A DNA stretch of 11,980 bases from Desulfocapsa sp. (GTDB lineage Bacteria; Desulfobacterota; Desulfobulbia; Desulfobulbales; Desulfocapsaceae): contig JAOZKX010000008.1 in assembly GCA_029935135.1 (NCBI GenBank), forward strand, positions 1-11,980, written 5' to 3'. The translations under genes and the position numbers were made by a program. Below the pieces are notes generated by a model. That model was given only the letters and a program-made list of their open reading frames with translations. It was not told the origin of the DNA and did not search any database. Within the stretch, counting starts at the first letter, position 1. Each line of letters begins with the position of its first letter. Positions 1 through 7,477 of this stretch are shown piece after piece.

Positions 1-410
1 ATTCCAATTTTACAGGCACCGGGAGTAATGATACCCGGACAATTGGGGCCGATCAGACGACTCTTTTTGCCGGCCATGCCATTTTTTACACGCAGCATAT
101 CCATAACCGGAATGCCTTCGGTGATACAGACTGCGAGCTCCAGTTCTGCATCCACCGCTTCCAGGATAGCCTCGGCGGCAAATGGGGGAGGGACGAAGAT
201 CATGGAGGCATTGGCATCTGTCTGCCGGCAGGCTTCTGCCACACTGTTAAAGACTGGGATCCCGTCCATTTGCTGGCCACCCTTACCGGGTGTAACCCCC
301 GCCACGATATTGGTCCCATATTCCACACATTGGCGGGTATGAAACTGACCTTCTTTTCCGGTAATTCCCTGAACCAGTACTCTGGTTTCGTTATTGATAA
401 ATATGGACAT
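1..410 (-). CDS. sucD: Succinyl-CoA synthetase alpha subunit, N-terminal part (cut by window edge)
   Basis: The alpha subunit of succinyl-CoA synthetase binds CoA and carries the phospho-histidine. With SucC it interconverts succinyl-CoA and succinate with NTP formation in the cytoplasm. 136 complete residues are visible, starting [15 protein letters not shown]. They include the CoA-binding Rossmann part ([13 protein letters not shown], then VTPGKGGQ), the PPPFAAEAI stretch, [10 protein letters not shown] and [11 protein letters not shown]. All are hallmark SucD motifs, and the catalytic His lies beyond the window. The ATG at 408-410 has a good ribosome binding site (GAGGAA on the minus strand at 420-425, 9-nt spacing). 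It is the last visible gene of the minus-strand operon, but unusually it is separated from sucC by a GlpQ-like gene. Identification is firm; the C-terminus cannot be judged. Confidence 0.95.
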   Translation of the reverse strand, partial: MSIFINNETRVLVQGITGKEGQFHTRQCVEYGTNIVAGVTPGKGGQQMDGIPVFNSVAEACRQTDANASMIFVPPPFAAEAILEAVDAELELAVCITEGIPVMDMLRVKNGMAGKKSRLIGPNCPGIITPGACKIG

Positions 411-413
411 CGT

Positions 414-521
414 TTACTGTTCCTCTATGGTGCTGGAAACGGGTCGGGTAAGCTGCAAGGGGTCAATGGTGAGTTGCTGTGGGGGCGTGGGGCCATTTTC
501 CAGTTCCAATTTTAGTGCTGG
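414..521 (-). other. In-frame open extension after the stop of the GlpQ-like gene
   Basis: After the TAA of the GlpQ-like gene (522-524) the same frame stays open for 35 codons (beginning PALKLELENG and ending STIEEQ). It stops at TAA 414-416, only three bases before the sucD ATG, with the sucD ribosome binding site inside its last codons. This layout resembles an ordinary gene end. It could be a C-terminal tail cut off by a nonsense mutation, or chance: 35 open codons are not rare. A 7-bp inverted repeat (433-439 with 497-503) brackets the C-rich part of the transcript. I see no credible separate start codon with a ribosome binding site. Confidence 0.3.
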
Positions 522-1565
522 TTATACTAGTTTTTCTGTTCTGTTTTTCAGGAAATAAAGGGTGTCCCGGCAATATCCTGTGATAATAGTATCCACCCCT
601 GCAGTAAAGTAGAGGAACTCCAGTTCTTCGGTAAAGCTATTGACAAAGGGCAGCAGAGAATGGCTGTTGTCATCTCCGGAGAATGTATATATATCCATGC
701 CTAGCTGATGGGTATCCTCAAAAAAATGAGAGAGCAACAAGGTGCCGCTGCTGTCGGTGAGCATGGATTTGTGCAGACCAATGCCGGCAGCATATCTGCT
801 GATGGAGCGGAGGCCAGATTTTGAAAACATCCAGTCATAATTATAACCCGTAAACTCACCCCACTCTTTGGCCATGTTTTCTTCTCCCTCATTGGAATCA
901 ATGAGCTGGATGAGCTTAAGCCGCATCTGCAGCTGCGGCATCAGCCTCTGGGCGATATGTTTTAATTCTTCCACACTGTAAGAGAGGAGGGTCGTTTCTT
1001 CATTCACTCCTGTGTAGTTATAGCGCTTGAGCACAGTGAGTAGCAGTCGGCTGATATCTATTCCTTCCTGCCGGTAGCGCCATGTCTGTTTTGGCTCAAT
1101 GGCAATGGCAATGCTTTTCTCCAGAGTCTGTTCCAGACCACGAATCATGGTGAGCCCTTCCTCAAGGGAGGGGATGGTCAAGTGCAGGGAGGTCGCAGCG
1201 GGAAAATGCTCTGTCGGATCCTGCAGGGTGAGCTGTTTGATTTCAGCAAGGCTGAAATCGATAACAGGGTAACTGGAGTCTTCCCGTGCTCTGTCGGGGA
1301 ACAGTTCGGCAACATTGGTATGGAGCTGCAGGTCTGGAGAGCTGAAGATGATAAACTGCATATCGCGACTCAGCAGCAGATCCATTTTGATACTGTCGGG
1401 CTGCATAACAGCAGCCATGGCAAGAGATGGCAGATTGTTCGCCAGCAGTGAGGCAGAGGCACCGCCACTGGCCATGACCTGTTTATCGGCCGCAGAAGCA
1501 GCAGGGAGACAGAGGAGAAGAAAAAAGCCTGTCAGGGTGAGTAGAGAGAGTAGGCGCTGTTTCAT
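522..1565 (-). CDS. Exported GlpQ-like glycerophosphodiester phosphodiesterase homologue, catalytically degenerate
   Basis: 347 residues. Residues 1-26 form a signal peptide (KQR, a hydrophobic core, then an ASA-A type cleavage site), so export to the periplasm is likely. The rest follows periplasmic GlpQ along its whole length. Landmarks are ELFPDRARED (87-96), VIDFSLAEIKQL (101-112), RYRQEGIDIS (163-172), LKRYNYTG (179-186), GYNYDWMF (240-247) and YAAGIGLHKSML (258-269). The active site is gone. The family HR dyad is S33-G34, the PEHT Glu is A42, the first Glu of the ExD metal pair is K60 and the HD motif is S75-S76. D62 and E157 remain. Phosphodiesterase activity is therefore unlikely, and a binding or structural role is an inference. 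The start codon overlaps the sucC stop (TAATG at 1563-1567), implying translational coupling. Position between sucC and sucD is unusual. Confidence 0.85.
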   Translation of the reverse strand: MKQRLLSLLTLTGFFLLLCLPAASAADKQVMASGGASASLLANNLPSLAMAAVMQPDSIKMDLLLSRDMQFIIFSSPDLQLHTNVAELFPDRAREDSSYPVIDFSLAEIKQLTLQDPTEHFPAATSLHLTIPSLEEGLTMIRGLEQTLEKSIAIAIEPKQTWRYRQEGIDISRLLLTVLKRYNYTGVNEETTLLSYSVEELKHIAQRLMPQLQMRLKLIQLIDSNEGEENMAKEWGEFTGYNYDWMFSKSGLRSISRYAAGIGLHKSMLTDSSGTLLLSHFFEDTHQLGMDIYTFSGDDNSHSLLPFVNSFTEELEFLYFTAGVDTIITGYCRDTLYFLKNRTEKLV

Positions 1566-2722
1566 TACTGCACCATTTCTTTTAAGAGGGAGGTTGCATG
1601 GCTGAGATCCGTGGCACTTGTCAGGTTCAGTCCTGATTCGGCCAGAATTTTCTTGCCAGCAACTACATTTGTTCCTTCCATTCGTATGACCACCGGTAGG
1701 GAGAGATCGAGCTTACGGGCTGCGGCAACGACGCCTTCAGCCAGGATATCACAGCGGAGTATCCCTCCGAAGATATTAATGAAAATTCCACGCACATTGG
1801 GGTCACTGAGGATGATGCGGAACCCGTTTTCCACCATTTCTGCACTTGCTCCACCACCCACATCAAGAAAGTTAGCCGGTTCAATTCCCGCCTGTTTGAT
1901 TATGTCCATGGTTGCCATGGCCAGTCCAGCGCCATTAACCATGCTGCCAATGCTGCCATCCAAACGAATATAGTTGAGGCCATGTTCTGCAGCGGCAACC
2001 TCGAGGGGGTCCTCCTCGCTTGTGTCGTGCATTTCCCTGATATCGGGATGCCTGTAGAGGCTGTTGGAATCAATGTCCATCTTGGCATCAAGGGCGATAA
2101 CTTCATCGTTTCCGGTGATAGCCAAAGGATTAATTTCCACGAGGGAACAATCGTAAGAAATAAACAGTGTGAAAAGTTTGCGGATAAGAGCAGCAAAGGA
2201 TTTGGCCACAGCAGACTGCAGGGAAAGGCCGAAAATCAGCTCTCGGACCTGGTAGTTTTGCAGACCTAGGAGGGGATTGACATGCACTTTAATAATCCGT
2301 TCCGGATTGTTGGCTGCCACTGTTTCGATATCCATGCCACCATCGAGACTGGCGATAATGACAATATCAGCGCATTCGCGGTCAACGACAAGGGAGAGGT
2401 AGAGTTCATGGCGAAGATCCACTCCCTCTTCAAAGAGGATCTTTTGTACCTTTACCCCCTGTTCACCCGTCTGTTTGGTGACAAGCTGCATGCCAAGAAT
2501 CTTTGCAGCAGCGGCGCATGCCTCGTCCTTATCTCTGGCAAGGATAACCCCGCCGCCTTTACCGCGACCGCCGGCAAGTACCTGGGCTTTTACGGCCAGG
2601 GGTGTTCCCATCTCTGTTACCAGGGTGCTGATGTCATCCTTGTTGTGACAGATCTTCCCTGCAGGTACAGGGATTCCAGCCTGGCGGAACAACTCTTTGG
2701 CTTGATATTCATGGATTTTCAT
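1565..2722 (-). CDS. sucC: Succinyl-CoA synthetase (ADP/GDP-forming) beta subunit
   Basis: 385 residues, close to the 388 of E. coli SucC. The N-terminal ATP-grasp begins MKIHEYQAKELF. It has the nucleotide-binding AVKAQVLAGGRGKGGG (43-58), the metal-binding region SLVEINPLA (193-201) with N198, and D212 in ALDAK. The C-terminal subunit-contact and ligase part includes GSIGSMVNGAGLAMATMD (256-273), FLDVGGGAS (285-293) and GIFINIFGGI (312-321). It is complete with no missing key residue that I can see. It starts 11 nt after the acyl-CoA synthetase stop. A purine-rich AAAAAAGGA stretch overlaps the end of that gene, although the Shine-Dalgarno spacing is longer than ideal. In a propionate-oxidising anaerobe the enzyme would make ATP or GTP from succinyl-CoA produced by methylmalonyl-CoA mutase; that pathway assignment is inferred. 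Confidence 0.97.
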   Translation of the reverse strand: MKIHEYQAKELFRQAGIPVPAGKICHNKDDISTLVTEMGTPLAVKAQVLAGGRGKGGGVILARDKDEACAAAAKILGMQLVTKQTGEQGVKVQKILFEEGVDLRHELYLSLVVDRECADIVIIASLDGGMDIETVAANNPERIIKVHVNPLLGLQNYQVRELIFGLSLQSAVAKSFAALIRKLFTLFISYDCSLVEINPLAITGNDEVIALDAKMDIDSNSLYRHPDIREMHDTSEEDPLEVAAAEHGLNYIRLDGSIGSMVNGAGLAMATMDIIKQAGIEPANFLDVGGGASAEMVENGFRIILSDPNVRGIFINIFGGILRCDILAEGVVAAARKLDLSLPVVIRMEGTNVVAGKKILAESGLNLTSATDLSHATSLLKEMVQ

Positions 2723-2733
2723 AGTGCATCCAT

Positions 2734-4632
2734 TTATCCTTTTTTGGGATAACCCATTTCGCCCAGAGTTCCTGTTATTTCACTCAGGCTTTCAGGGTCA
2801 TCAATGGTGGACGGCATTTTATACTCTTTGCCGTTGGCAATGGAGCGCATGGTTCCACGCAGGATTTTACCGGATCGCGTTTTTGGTAGACGCTCCACAA
2901 CGGAAGTCTCACGCAAACAGGCAATGGGCCCAATTTCATTGCGGATCATTTTGACAAGTTCAGTTTTGATTTCTTCAACATCGCGATCTACTCCTGATTT
3001 CAGGACAAAAAGGCCAAGGGGCAACTGTCCCTTCAACTGATCATCGGTGCCGATAACGGCGCATTCCGCCACATCGGGATGGGTGGCAATGACTTCTTCC
3101 ATGGCACCGGTGGAAAGGCGATGGCCGGCGATATTGATCACATCGTCCATACGGCCCATGACAAATACATAGCCGTCTTTATCGATAAAGCCGCCGTCGC
3201 TGGTCTCGTAATATCCTGGAAATGTGGCCATGTAGGAAGAGAGAAAGCGATCTTCATTGCGCCACAGCGTTGCCAGAGTTCCCGGAGGAAGGGGCAGTTT
3301 GATAACAATATTTCCTTCCTTGCCGGCTTCCAGCTCTTCACCGGCATCGTTTACCACCCGGACATCGTACCCGGGTACCGGGCGGGTGGGAGAACCTGCC
3401 TTTACTTCCAGTTCTTCAATGCCGCGACAGTTGGCAACGATTGCCCATCCTGTCTCTGTCTGCCACCAGTGGTCGATGATGGGCACATGCAGTAAGTTGG
3501 ACGCCCAGTGATAGGTGTCCGGATCCAGGCGTTCGCCTGCCAGATAGAGGGCCTCAAAAGAAGACATGTCGTATTGGCCGATCAGGGTGCCGTCAGGATC
3601 CATTTTCTTGATGGCCCTGAAAGCTGTGGGGGCGGTAAAAAGAACCTTTACTTTATGTTCGGCGATAACACGCCAGAAGGCTCCTGCATCCGGGGTGCCG
3701 ATGGGTTTTCCTTCGTAGATAATGGTGGTGGCACCTTTAAGCAAGGGACCGTAGATGATATAGGAATGACCAACCACCCAGCCCACATCTGAGGCGGACC
3801 AGAAGACATCACCGGCATCGATATCATAAATGTTTTTCATGGACCAGTGAAGGGCCACCGCATGGCCGCCATTATCCCGCATCACACCTTTGGGCATGCC
3901 GGTTGTTCCGGAGGTGTATAAAATATAGAGAGGGTCCGTGGCGGCAACTGGTACACAGTCGGCGGGTTCACTGGCACCGGCGAGTTTTTCCCAGTCCAGA
4001 TCCTGGCCTTCCTGCATTTCAGCCTCGACCACATCACGCTGGAAAATAATACATTTTTCCGGTTTGTGATCAGATTGTTCAATGGCTCTGTCCACGAGGG
4101 GTTTATAGGCAATGGTTTTCTTGCCCTCCACAGCACCCGATGCCGTAACGAGAACTTTAGGTTTCGCATGCTCAATACGAATGGCAAGTTCGCTTGCTGC
4201 AAAACCACCAAAAACAACAGAGTGGACAGCGCCTAATCTGGCACAGGCCAGCATCGCTACGGCTGCTTCCGGGATCATCGGCATATAGAGAATAACGGTA
4301 TCTCCCTTTTCGACTCCCTGGCTTTTTAATGCTCCGGCAAATTGGGCGACATCTGTCTGCAGTTCTTTGTAGGAAATTTTGCGAATGGTATCTGTTACTG
4401 GAGAGTCATATATAATAGCAGTCTGGTCACCGCGCCCTGCTTCCACATGTCGATCAACTGCATTGTAGCAGGTGTTGAGTTCGGCCCCTTTATACCAGCG
4501 ATAAAATGGAGGATTCGAAGCATCAAGAACCTTGTCCCATGTCTTTATCCAGTCAATACCTTTTGCGGCTTCAGCCCAGAATTCTTCAGGTTGTTCAATG
4601 CTCTGTTGGAAAGAACTGTTCAGTTGACCCAT
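2734..4632 (-). CDS. prpE: AMP-forming acyl-CoA synthetase, propionyl-CoA synthetase type (PrpE/ACSS3-like)
   Basis: 632 residues, typical of the acetyl/propionyl-CoA synthetase family (ANL superfamily), which activates a short-chain acid with ATP and CoA through an acyl-adenylate. Motifs in order: N-terminal ACS domain (FWAEAAKGIDW), P-loop YTSGTTGMPKG (239-249), SDVGWVVGHSYIIYGPLL (281-298), adenylate motif WWQTETGWA (389-397), hinge region GRMDDVINIAGHRLST (493-508) and the catalytic LPKTRSGKI with K589, the family's acetylation-regulated lysine. The HAVALHWSM segment, the short length and the C-terminal STIDDPESL ending resemble PrpE and ACSS3 more than AcsA, so propionate is the favoured substrate; acetate is possible. 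GAGGG lies 4 nt upstream of the ATG. It is the first gene of the operon with sucC and sucD. Confidence 0.9.
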   Translation of the reverse strand: MGQLNSSFQQSIEQPEEFWAEAAKGIDWIKTWDKVLDASNPPFYRWYKGAELNTCYNAVDRHVEAGRGDQTAIIYDSPVTDTIRKISYKELQTDVAQFAGALKSQGVEKGDTVILYMPMIPEAAVAMLACARLGAVHSVVFGGFAASELAIRIEHAKPKVLVTASGAVEGKKTIAYKPLVDRAIEQSDHKPEKCIIFQRDVVEAEMQEGQDLDWEKLAGASEPADCVPVAATDPLYILYTSGTTGMPKGVMRDNGGHAVALHWSMKNIYDIDAGDVFWSASDVGWVVGHSYIIYGPLLKGATTIIYEGKPIGTPDAGAFWRVIAEHKVKVLFTAPTAFRAIKKMDPDGTLIGQYDMSSFEALYLAGERLDPDTYHWASNLLHVPIIDHWWQTETGWAIVANCRGIEELEVKAGSPTRPVPGYDVRVVNDAGEELEAGKEGNIVIKLPLPPGTLATLWRNEDRFLSSYMATFPGYYETSDGGFIDKDGYVFVMGRMDDVINIAGHRLSTGAMEEVIATHPDVAECAVIGTDDQLKGQLPLGLFVLKSGVDRDVEEIKTELVKMIRNEIGPIACLRETSVVERLPKTRSGKILRGTMRSIANGKEYKMPSTIDDPESLSEITGTLGEMGYPKKG

Positions 4633-4695
4633 AATACCCTCGTGAAAATGTGGTGGATGTGAATTGAATGTGTTGTTATTTTTTCAGCTTGTTAT

Positions 4696-4724
4696 TTTAT
4701 ACTCAAAAGAGCTGACTTGAGCAA
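4696..4724 (-). promoter_or_regulatory. Candidate sigma-70 promoter of the prpE-sucC-sucD operon
   Basis: Read on the minus strand, TTGCTC (4719-4724) is followed after exactly 17 bases by TATAAA (4696-4701). The ATG lies about 64 bases downstream of the -10. The -35 matches the consensus only in part, so the call is tentative. Confidence 0.4.
4702..4721. promoter_or_regulatory. Imperfect palindrome inside the operon promoter spacer, candidate operator
   Basis: The dyad has the form CTCAA-N3-AGCT-N3-TTGAG, 14 of 20 positions symmetric. It fills the spacer between the proposed -35 and -10 elements. A repressor bound there would block RNA polymerase. The cognate regulator is unknown and is not encoded in the window as far as I can tell. 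Confidence 0.3.
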
Positions 4725-4906
4725 GGTTTCCACAGCGGGATAAACGATTTTTGCTTTCCTTCTTCAATTTTTATTTTTGCTATAGTATGATTCAGTAGGG
4801 TATTGTTCAAAAGTTGGTTAGAGTGCGATTTTGTACTTTAATCCTGTGAGGGGCATTTCGCTCTTAAAGGTCTTATGTTTTTAAATAGTTAGCTGAAAGA
4901 TCAGAA

Positions 4907-6559
4907 ATGGTTGAGAATCAAAAACAATCTATATTGCTTGTCGGTGGCGATACTGGCAGTCACGAGGAGATCCAGGCAATATTGCAGGAACTGGATATTG
5001 AGGTAGTTATTACTCCGTCCACAGTACATGTTATGGACCTGATACTGGAGTATGATTTTGCCCTGATCATTTTTGATGTCGGCACTGCAGATTCAACGCC
5101 ATTTGCAATGGCCAAGACCCTTGATAAAAATGAAAAGGCCTGGTTTGTGCCGGTTATTTTTCAGACTGATGCGAGTGAGTTTTCTGCTCTGGAGGAAAAG
5201 GGCTATGCTGCTGGTGGGGCTGATTTTCTCACAAAGCCTCTTAATGCTAATGTTTTAAAGGCTAAGGTAAAGGTTTTTCTGGAACTTGACAGCCGTCAGC
5301 GCCATCTGGCATTTGCGACCAGCAAAATCCAGGAGCAGAATTTGCGACTGGAACAGCGAGCCATTCGTGATGGTTTGACGGGTCTCTATAACCATAAGCA
5401 TCTGCAGGAACAATTGGCTAGGGAGGTGTCTCTTGCCAGGCGGTATCATGCCCCGCTTTCCGTCTTTTTGCTTGATCTTGATTTCTTTAAAGATGTGAAT
5501 GATTCCTGTGGACATCCTTTTGGTGATTTTGTCTTAAAGGAGTTTTCTGAAAGAGTGAAGGGTGGGTTGCGTGCATCGGATATCTTCGGCAGGTATGGTG
5601 GTGAGGAGTTTCTGGTTATTCTGCCCAATGTTGATCATGAACAGGCGGAGGTGGTTGCTGAAAAAATACGTAAAGAAGTGGCTTCCACCGTTTTTAACAA
5701 TAAGCGCTATTCCCGTTATGTAACGGTTTCCATCGGGGTTTACTCCGGTGTCGGTAACGAAGTGGTTTCTCCGGGAATGATTGTTGAGTATGTTGACAAT
5801 GCCCTTTATACAGCCAAAGCTGAAGGGCGTAATCGGGTGGTGCATTATTGTACTCCACGGGATCAGGTCTTTAGTCACGAAGAGCATTTCAGTGATGTTA
5901 TCGGCGGTTCTCAGCAGAGTCAGCTGAATAATACCATTGAAAAATCACGGGCTATGTGCCTCGCCTCTTTTGAAGCGATGGTACATTCACAGACCCGTGA
6001 ATATGATATGCTTGTGCAGCGTAATGACCTTTTTGGGAAAGTGTTGATACAGGTTTCCGAGAAGCTGAATCTACCGGAAAAGCTTGTTCATTCCTTTCGT
6101 CGGGCGATTAAACTGCACGATCTGTTTCGTTGTTATATCCATGACAGTTCACTTGAGACGGAGGGGGCGCTGAATGAGGAGCAGGAAGAGATGCTTTTTG
6201 ACCAGCCCCTTATGTTACGTGAGCTGACAACTATGTTTGATTTTTTTGCCTCCGAGCGGGTGATTCTCTACTCTCATCATGAGCATTACGATGGCAGTGG
6301 GTACCCAGATGGCCTGAAAGGGAACGAGATTCCGATGGCTGCCAGGATATTTACTCTTATCGATTCGTTTGTGGCGATGGTTGCTCCTGTGGCGGACCAA
6401 CATGGGATGAACAGAAGGGAAGTACAAAATGAGTTGCGGACACATTCCGGTGGTCAGTTCGATCCCTTTCTTGTGGATGTGTTGCTGCAGGTACTTAATG
6501 AAGAATCATTATTTTTAAATAAAGAGGAGTCTGAGAATGCTTCAACGCCAAAGTCCTGA
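4907..6559 (+). CDS. Response regulator with GGDEF diguanylate cyclase and degenerate HD-GYP domain
   Basis: 550 residues, cytoplasmic, no membrane segment. Residues 8-125 are a CheY-like receiver: phosphoacceptor D57 in LIIFDVG and K110 in FLTKP are present, but the usual N-terminal acidic pair is reduced to GGD. Residues 128-155 are a probable coiled-coil linker. Residues 154-315 are a GGDEF domain with RDGLTGLYN, DLDFFKDVND, the catalytic GGEEF (231-235) and an inhibitory RxxD site (R222-D225) exactly five residues before it, so c-di-GMP synthesis with feedback control is expected. Residues 370-535 resemble HD-GYP: HD (404-405) and HHEHYDGSGYP (457-467) are kept, but HDxGK reads HDLFR and the conserved His of the KxHP motif appears as D432. 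Hydrolysis of c-di-GMP is doubtful. It overlaps the next gene by 23 nt, suggesting co-translation. Confidence 0.9.
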   Translation: MVENQKQSILLVGGDTGSHEEIQAILQELDIEVVITPSTVHVMDLILEYDFALIIFDVGTADSTPFAMAKTLDKNEKAWFVPVIFQTDASEFSALEEKGYAAGGADFLTKPLNANVLKAKVKVFLELDSRQRHLAFATSKIQEQNLRLEQRAIRDGLTGLYNHKHLQEQLAREVSLARRYHAPLSVFLLDLDFFKDVNDSCGHPFGDFVLKEFSERVKGGLRASDIFGRYGGEEFLVILPNVDHEQAEVVAEKIRKEVASTVFNNKRYSRYVTVSIGVYSGVGNEVVSPGMIVEYVDNALYTAKAEGRNRVVHYCTPRDQVFSHEEHFSDVIGGSQQSQLNNTIEKSRAMCLASFEAMVHSQTREYDMLVQRNDLFGKVLIQVSEKLNLPEKLVHSFRRAIKLHDLFRCYIHDSSLETEGALNEEQEEMLFDQPLMLRELTTMFDFFASERVILYSHHEHYDGSGYPDGLKGNEIPMAARIFTLIDSFVAMVAPVADQHGMNRREVQNELRTHSGGQFDPFLVDVLLQVLNEESLFLNKEESENASTPKS

Positions 6560-7451
6560 ACAGGTATTGCTCTATAAACGGGTTGCTGCCTGTGTCGAAG
6601 GATTTGCCCCTTTACCTGCGGTTGCCATGCGGGTACTGGACCTTGTCACAGATTCCGACACCACCGTTGATGACCTTGAAGAGGTAATGCAGGGCGATGT
6701 CTCTCTGGTTGTTGCTGTTTTGAAACTCGCCAACTCCGCATTCTATGGATTGCGCAGACAGGTCGGGTCATTAAAGCATGCCCTGACGCTTCTCGGGAAA
6801 AGTGAGGTTCAGAATCTTATTCTGGTGAAGGTTTTGTTTCGTTCTTTTAAAGCGTCAGACAGTCATCAGCAGATTGTGATGACAACGATCTGGAGACATT
6901 CATTGGAATGCGCTATTGCTGTGGAGTGCGTTGGTGAGCAGGCGGGTGAAGAAAATCCGCTCTTCTTTCTAGCCGGGATGCTACATGATATTGGGCGGGT
7001 TTTGATTGTAAGTGAATTTTTTGAGGAGATTGAAGATGTTGAGTCGTATGGGAATCCAGGCTCAATTGTTCACAAGGACATTGAAGAGGGAATCTTTGGC
7101 TGCTCCCATGATAAGCTGGGAAGCCAACTGCTGTTCCGCTGGATGTTTCCCACCGAGCTTGTTGATGTGATAGCAGAACATCATGATTATGGTACGATTG
7201 CCGAGAAAGGACATGTCAGCAAGGTATTGATCCTGGCAAATCTCCTCACCTGCAAAGTGACCCTGGAGGATTGGGATCATTTGGAGACAAATAGAGAAAA
7301 AGAGCTGGCGGATGTCAAGGTACTTCTCGGTACCTGTGGAAAAGAGTCGGGGCTGCTGCCTGATGACGAGAGTCTGGAAAAAGCTGAGGCATTATATAGA
7401 CAGCGGCTGGCAGAACGGGCAGAACTTCTTGAGCTGATGGTCGCAGGCTGA
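6537..7451 (+). CDS. HDOD domain signalling protein
   Basis: 304 residues with an HDOD domain over about residues 10-230: FAPLPAVAMRVLDLVTD, the DLEEVMQGDVSLVVAVLKLANSA core split over 46-68, SLKHALTLLG (78-87), LAGMLHDIGR (145-154) and AEHHDY (213-218). HDOD proteins are usually non-enzymatic signalling modules that work beside GGDEF or HD-GYP proteins; this role is family knowledge. The start at 6537 lies inside the preceding gene. It is supported by GAGGAG at 6524-6529 with 7-nt spacing, and the 23-nt overlap argues for coupled expression. The C-terminal 70 residues have no domain I recognise. It converges with the selenoprotein gene on the other strand, with 26 bp between stops. Confidence 0.9.
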   Translation: MLQRQSPEQVLLYKRVAACVEGFAPLPAVAMRVLDLVTDSDTTVDDLEEVMQGDVSLVVAVLKLANSAFYGLRRQVGSLKHALTLLGKSEVQNLILVKVLFRSFKASDSHQQIVMTTIWRHSLECAIAVECVGEQAGEENPLFFLAGMLHDIGRVLIVSEFFEEIEDVESYGNPGSIVHKDIEEGIFGCSHDKLGSQLLFRWMFPTELVDVIAEHHDYGTIAEKGHVSKVLILANLLTCKVTLEDWDHLETNREKELADVKVLLGTCGKESGLLPDDESLEKAEALYRQRLAERAELLELMVAG

Positions 7452-7456
7452 TACAT

Positions 7457-7474
7457 GGAGTAAAGCTCTACTCC
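7457..7474. terminator. Hairpin between two convergent genes, possible bidirectional terminator
   Basis: The six-base arms GGAGTA (7457-7462) and TACTCC (7469-7474) enclose a six-base loop in the 26-bp gap between two stop codons. On the plus strand only a delayed run of five T (about 7483-7487) follows, so it is not a textbook intrinsic terminator. Confidence 0.3.
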
Positions 7475-7477
7475 GGT

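Larger units (their letters stand above)
4633..4906. other. Divergent intergenic region between the prpE-like operon and the GGDEF gene
   Basis: This 274-bp AT-rich stretch holds no ORF of note. Its left third carries a plausible minus-strand promoter and a dyad, annotated separately. For the plus-strand gene a TATAGT hexamer at 4781-4786 could be a -10 element, but I find no good -35 at the right distance, so no promoter is claimed there. The ribosome binding site of the GGDEF gene is weak (GAAAGA at 4895-4900). Confidence 0.6.

Noticed and set aside
440..494. G-rich run on the plus strand as a G-quadruplex
   Set aside because: G-runs are irregularly spaced and the transcript of this region is C-rich; the composition is explained by Pro codons in the open frame.
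4702..4745. Sigma-54 promoter (TGGAAACCTTGCTC-like) before the prpE-like gene
   Set aside because: The distance between the GG and GC elements is 7 bases instead of the required 10.
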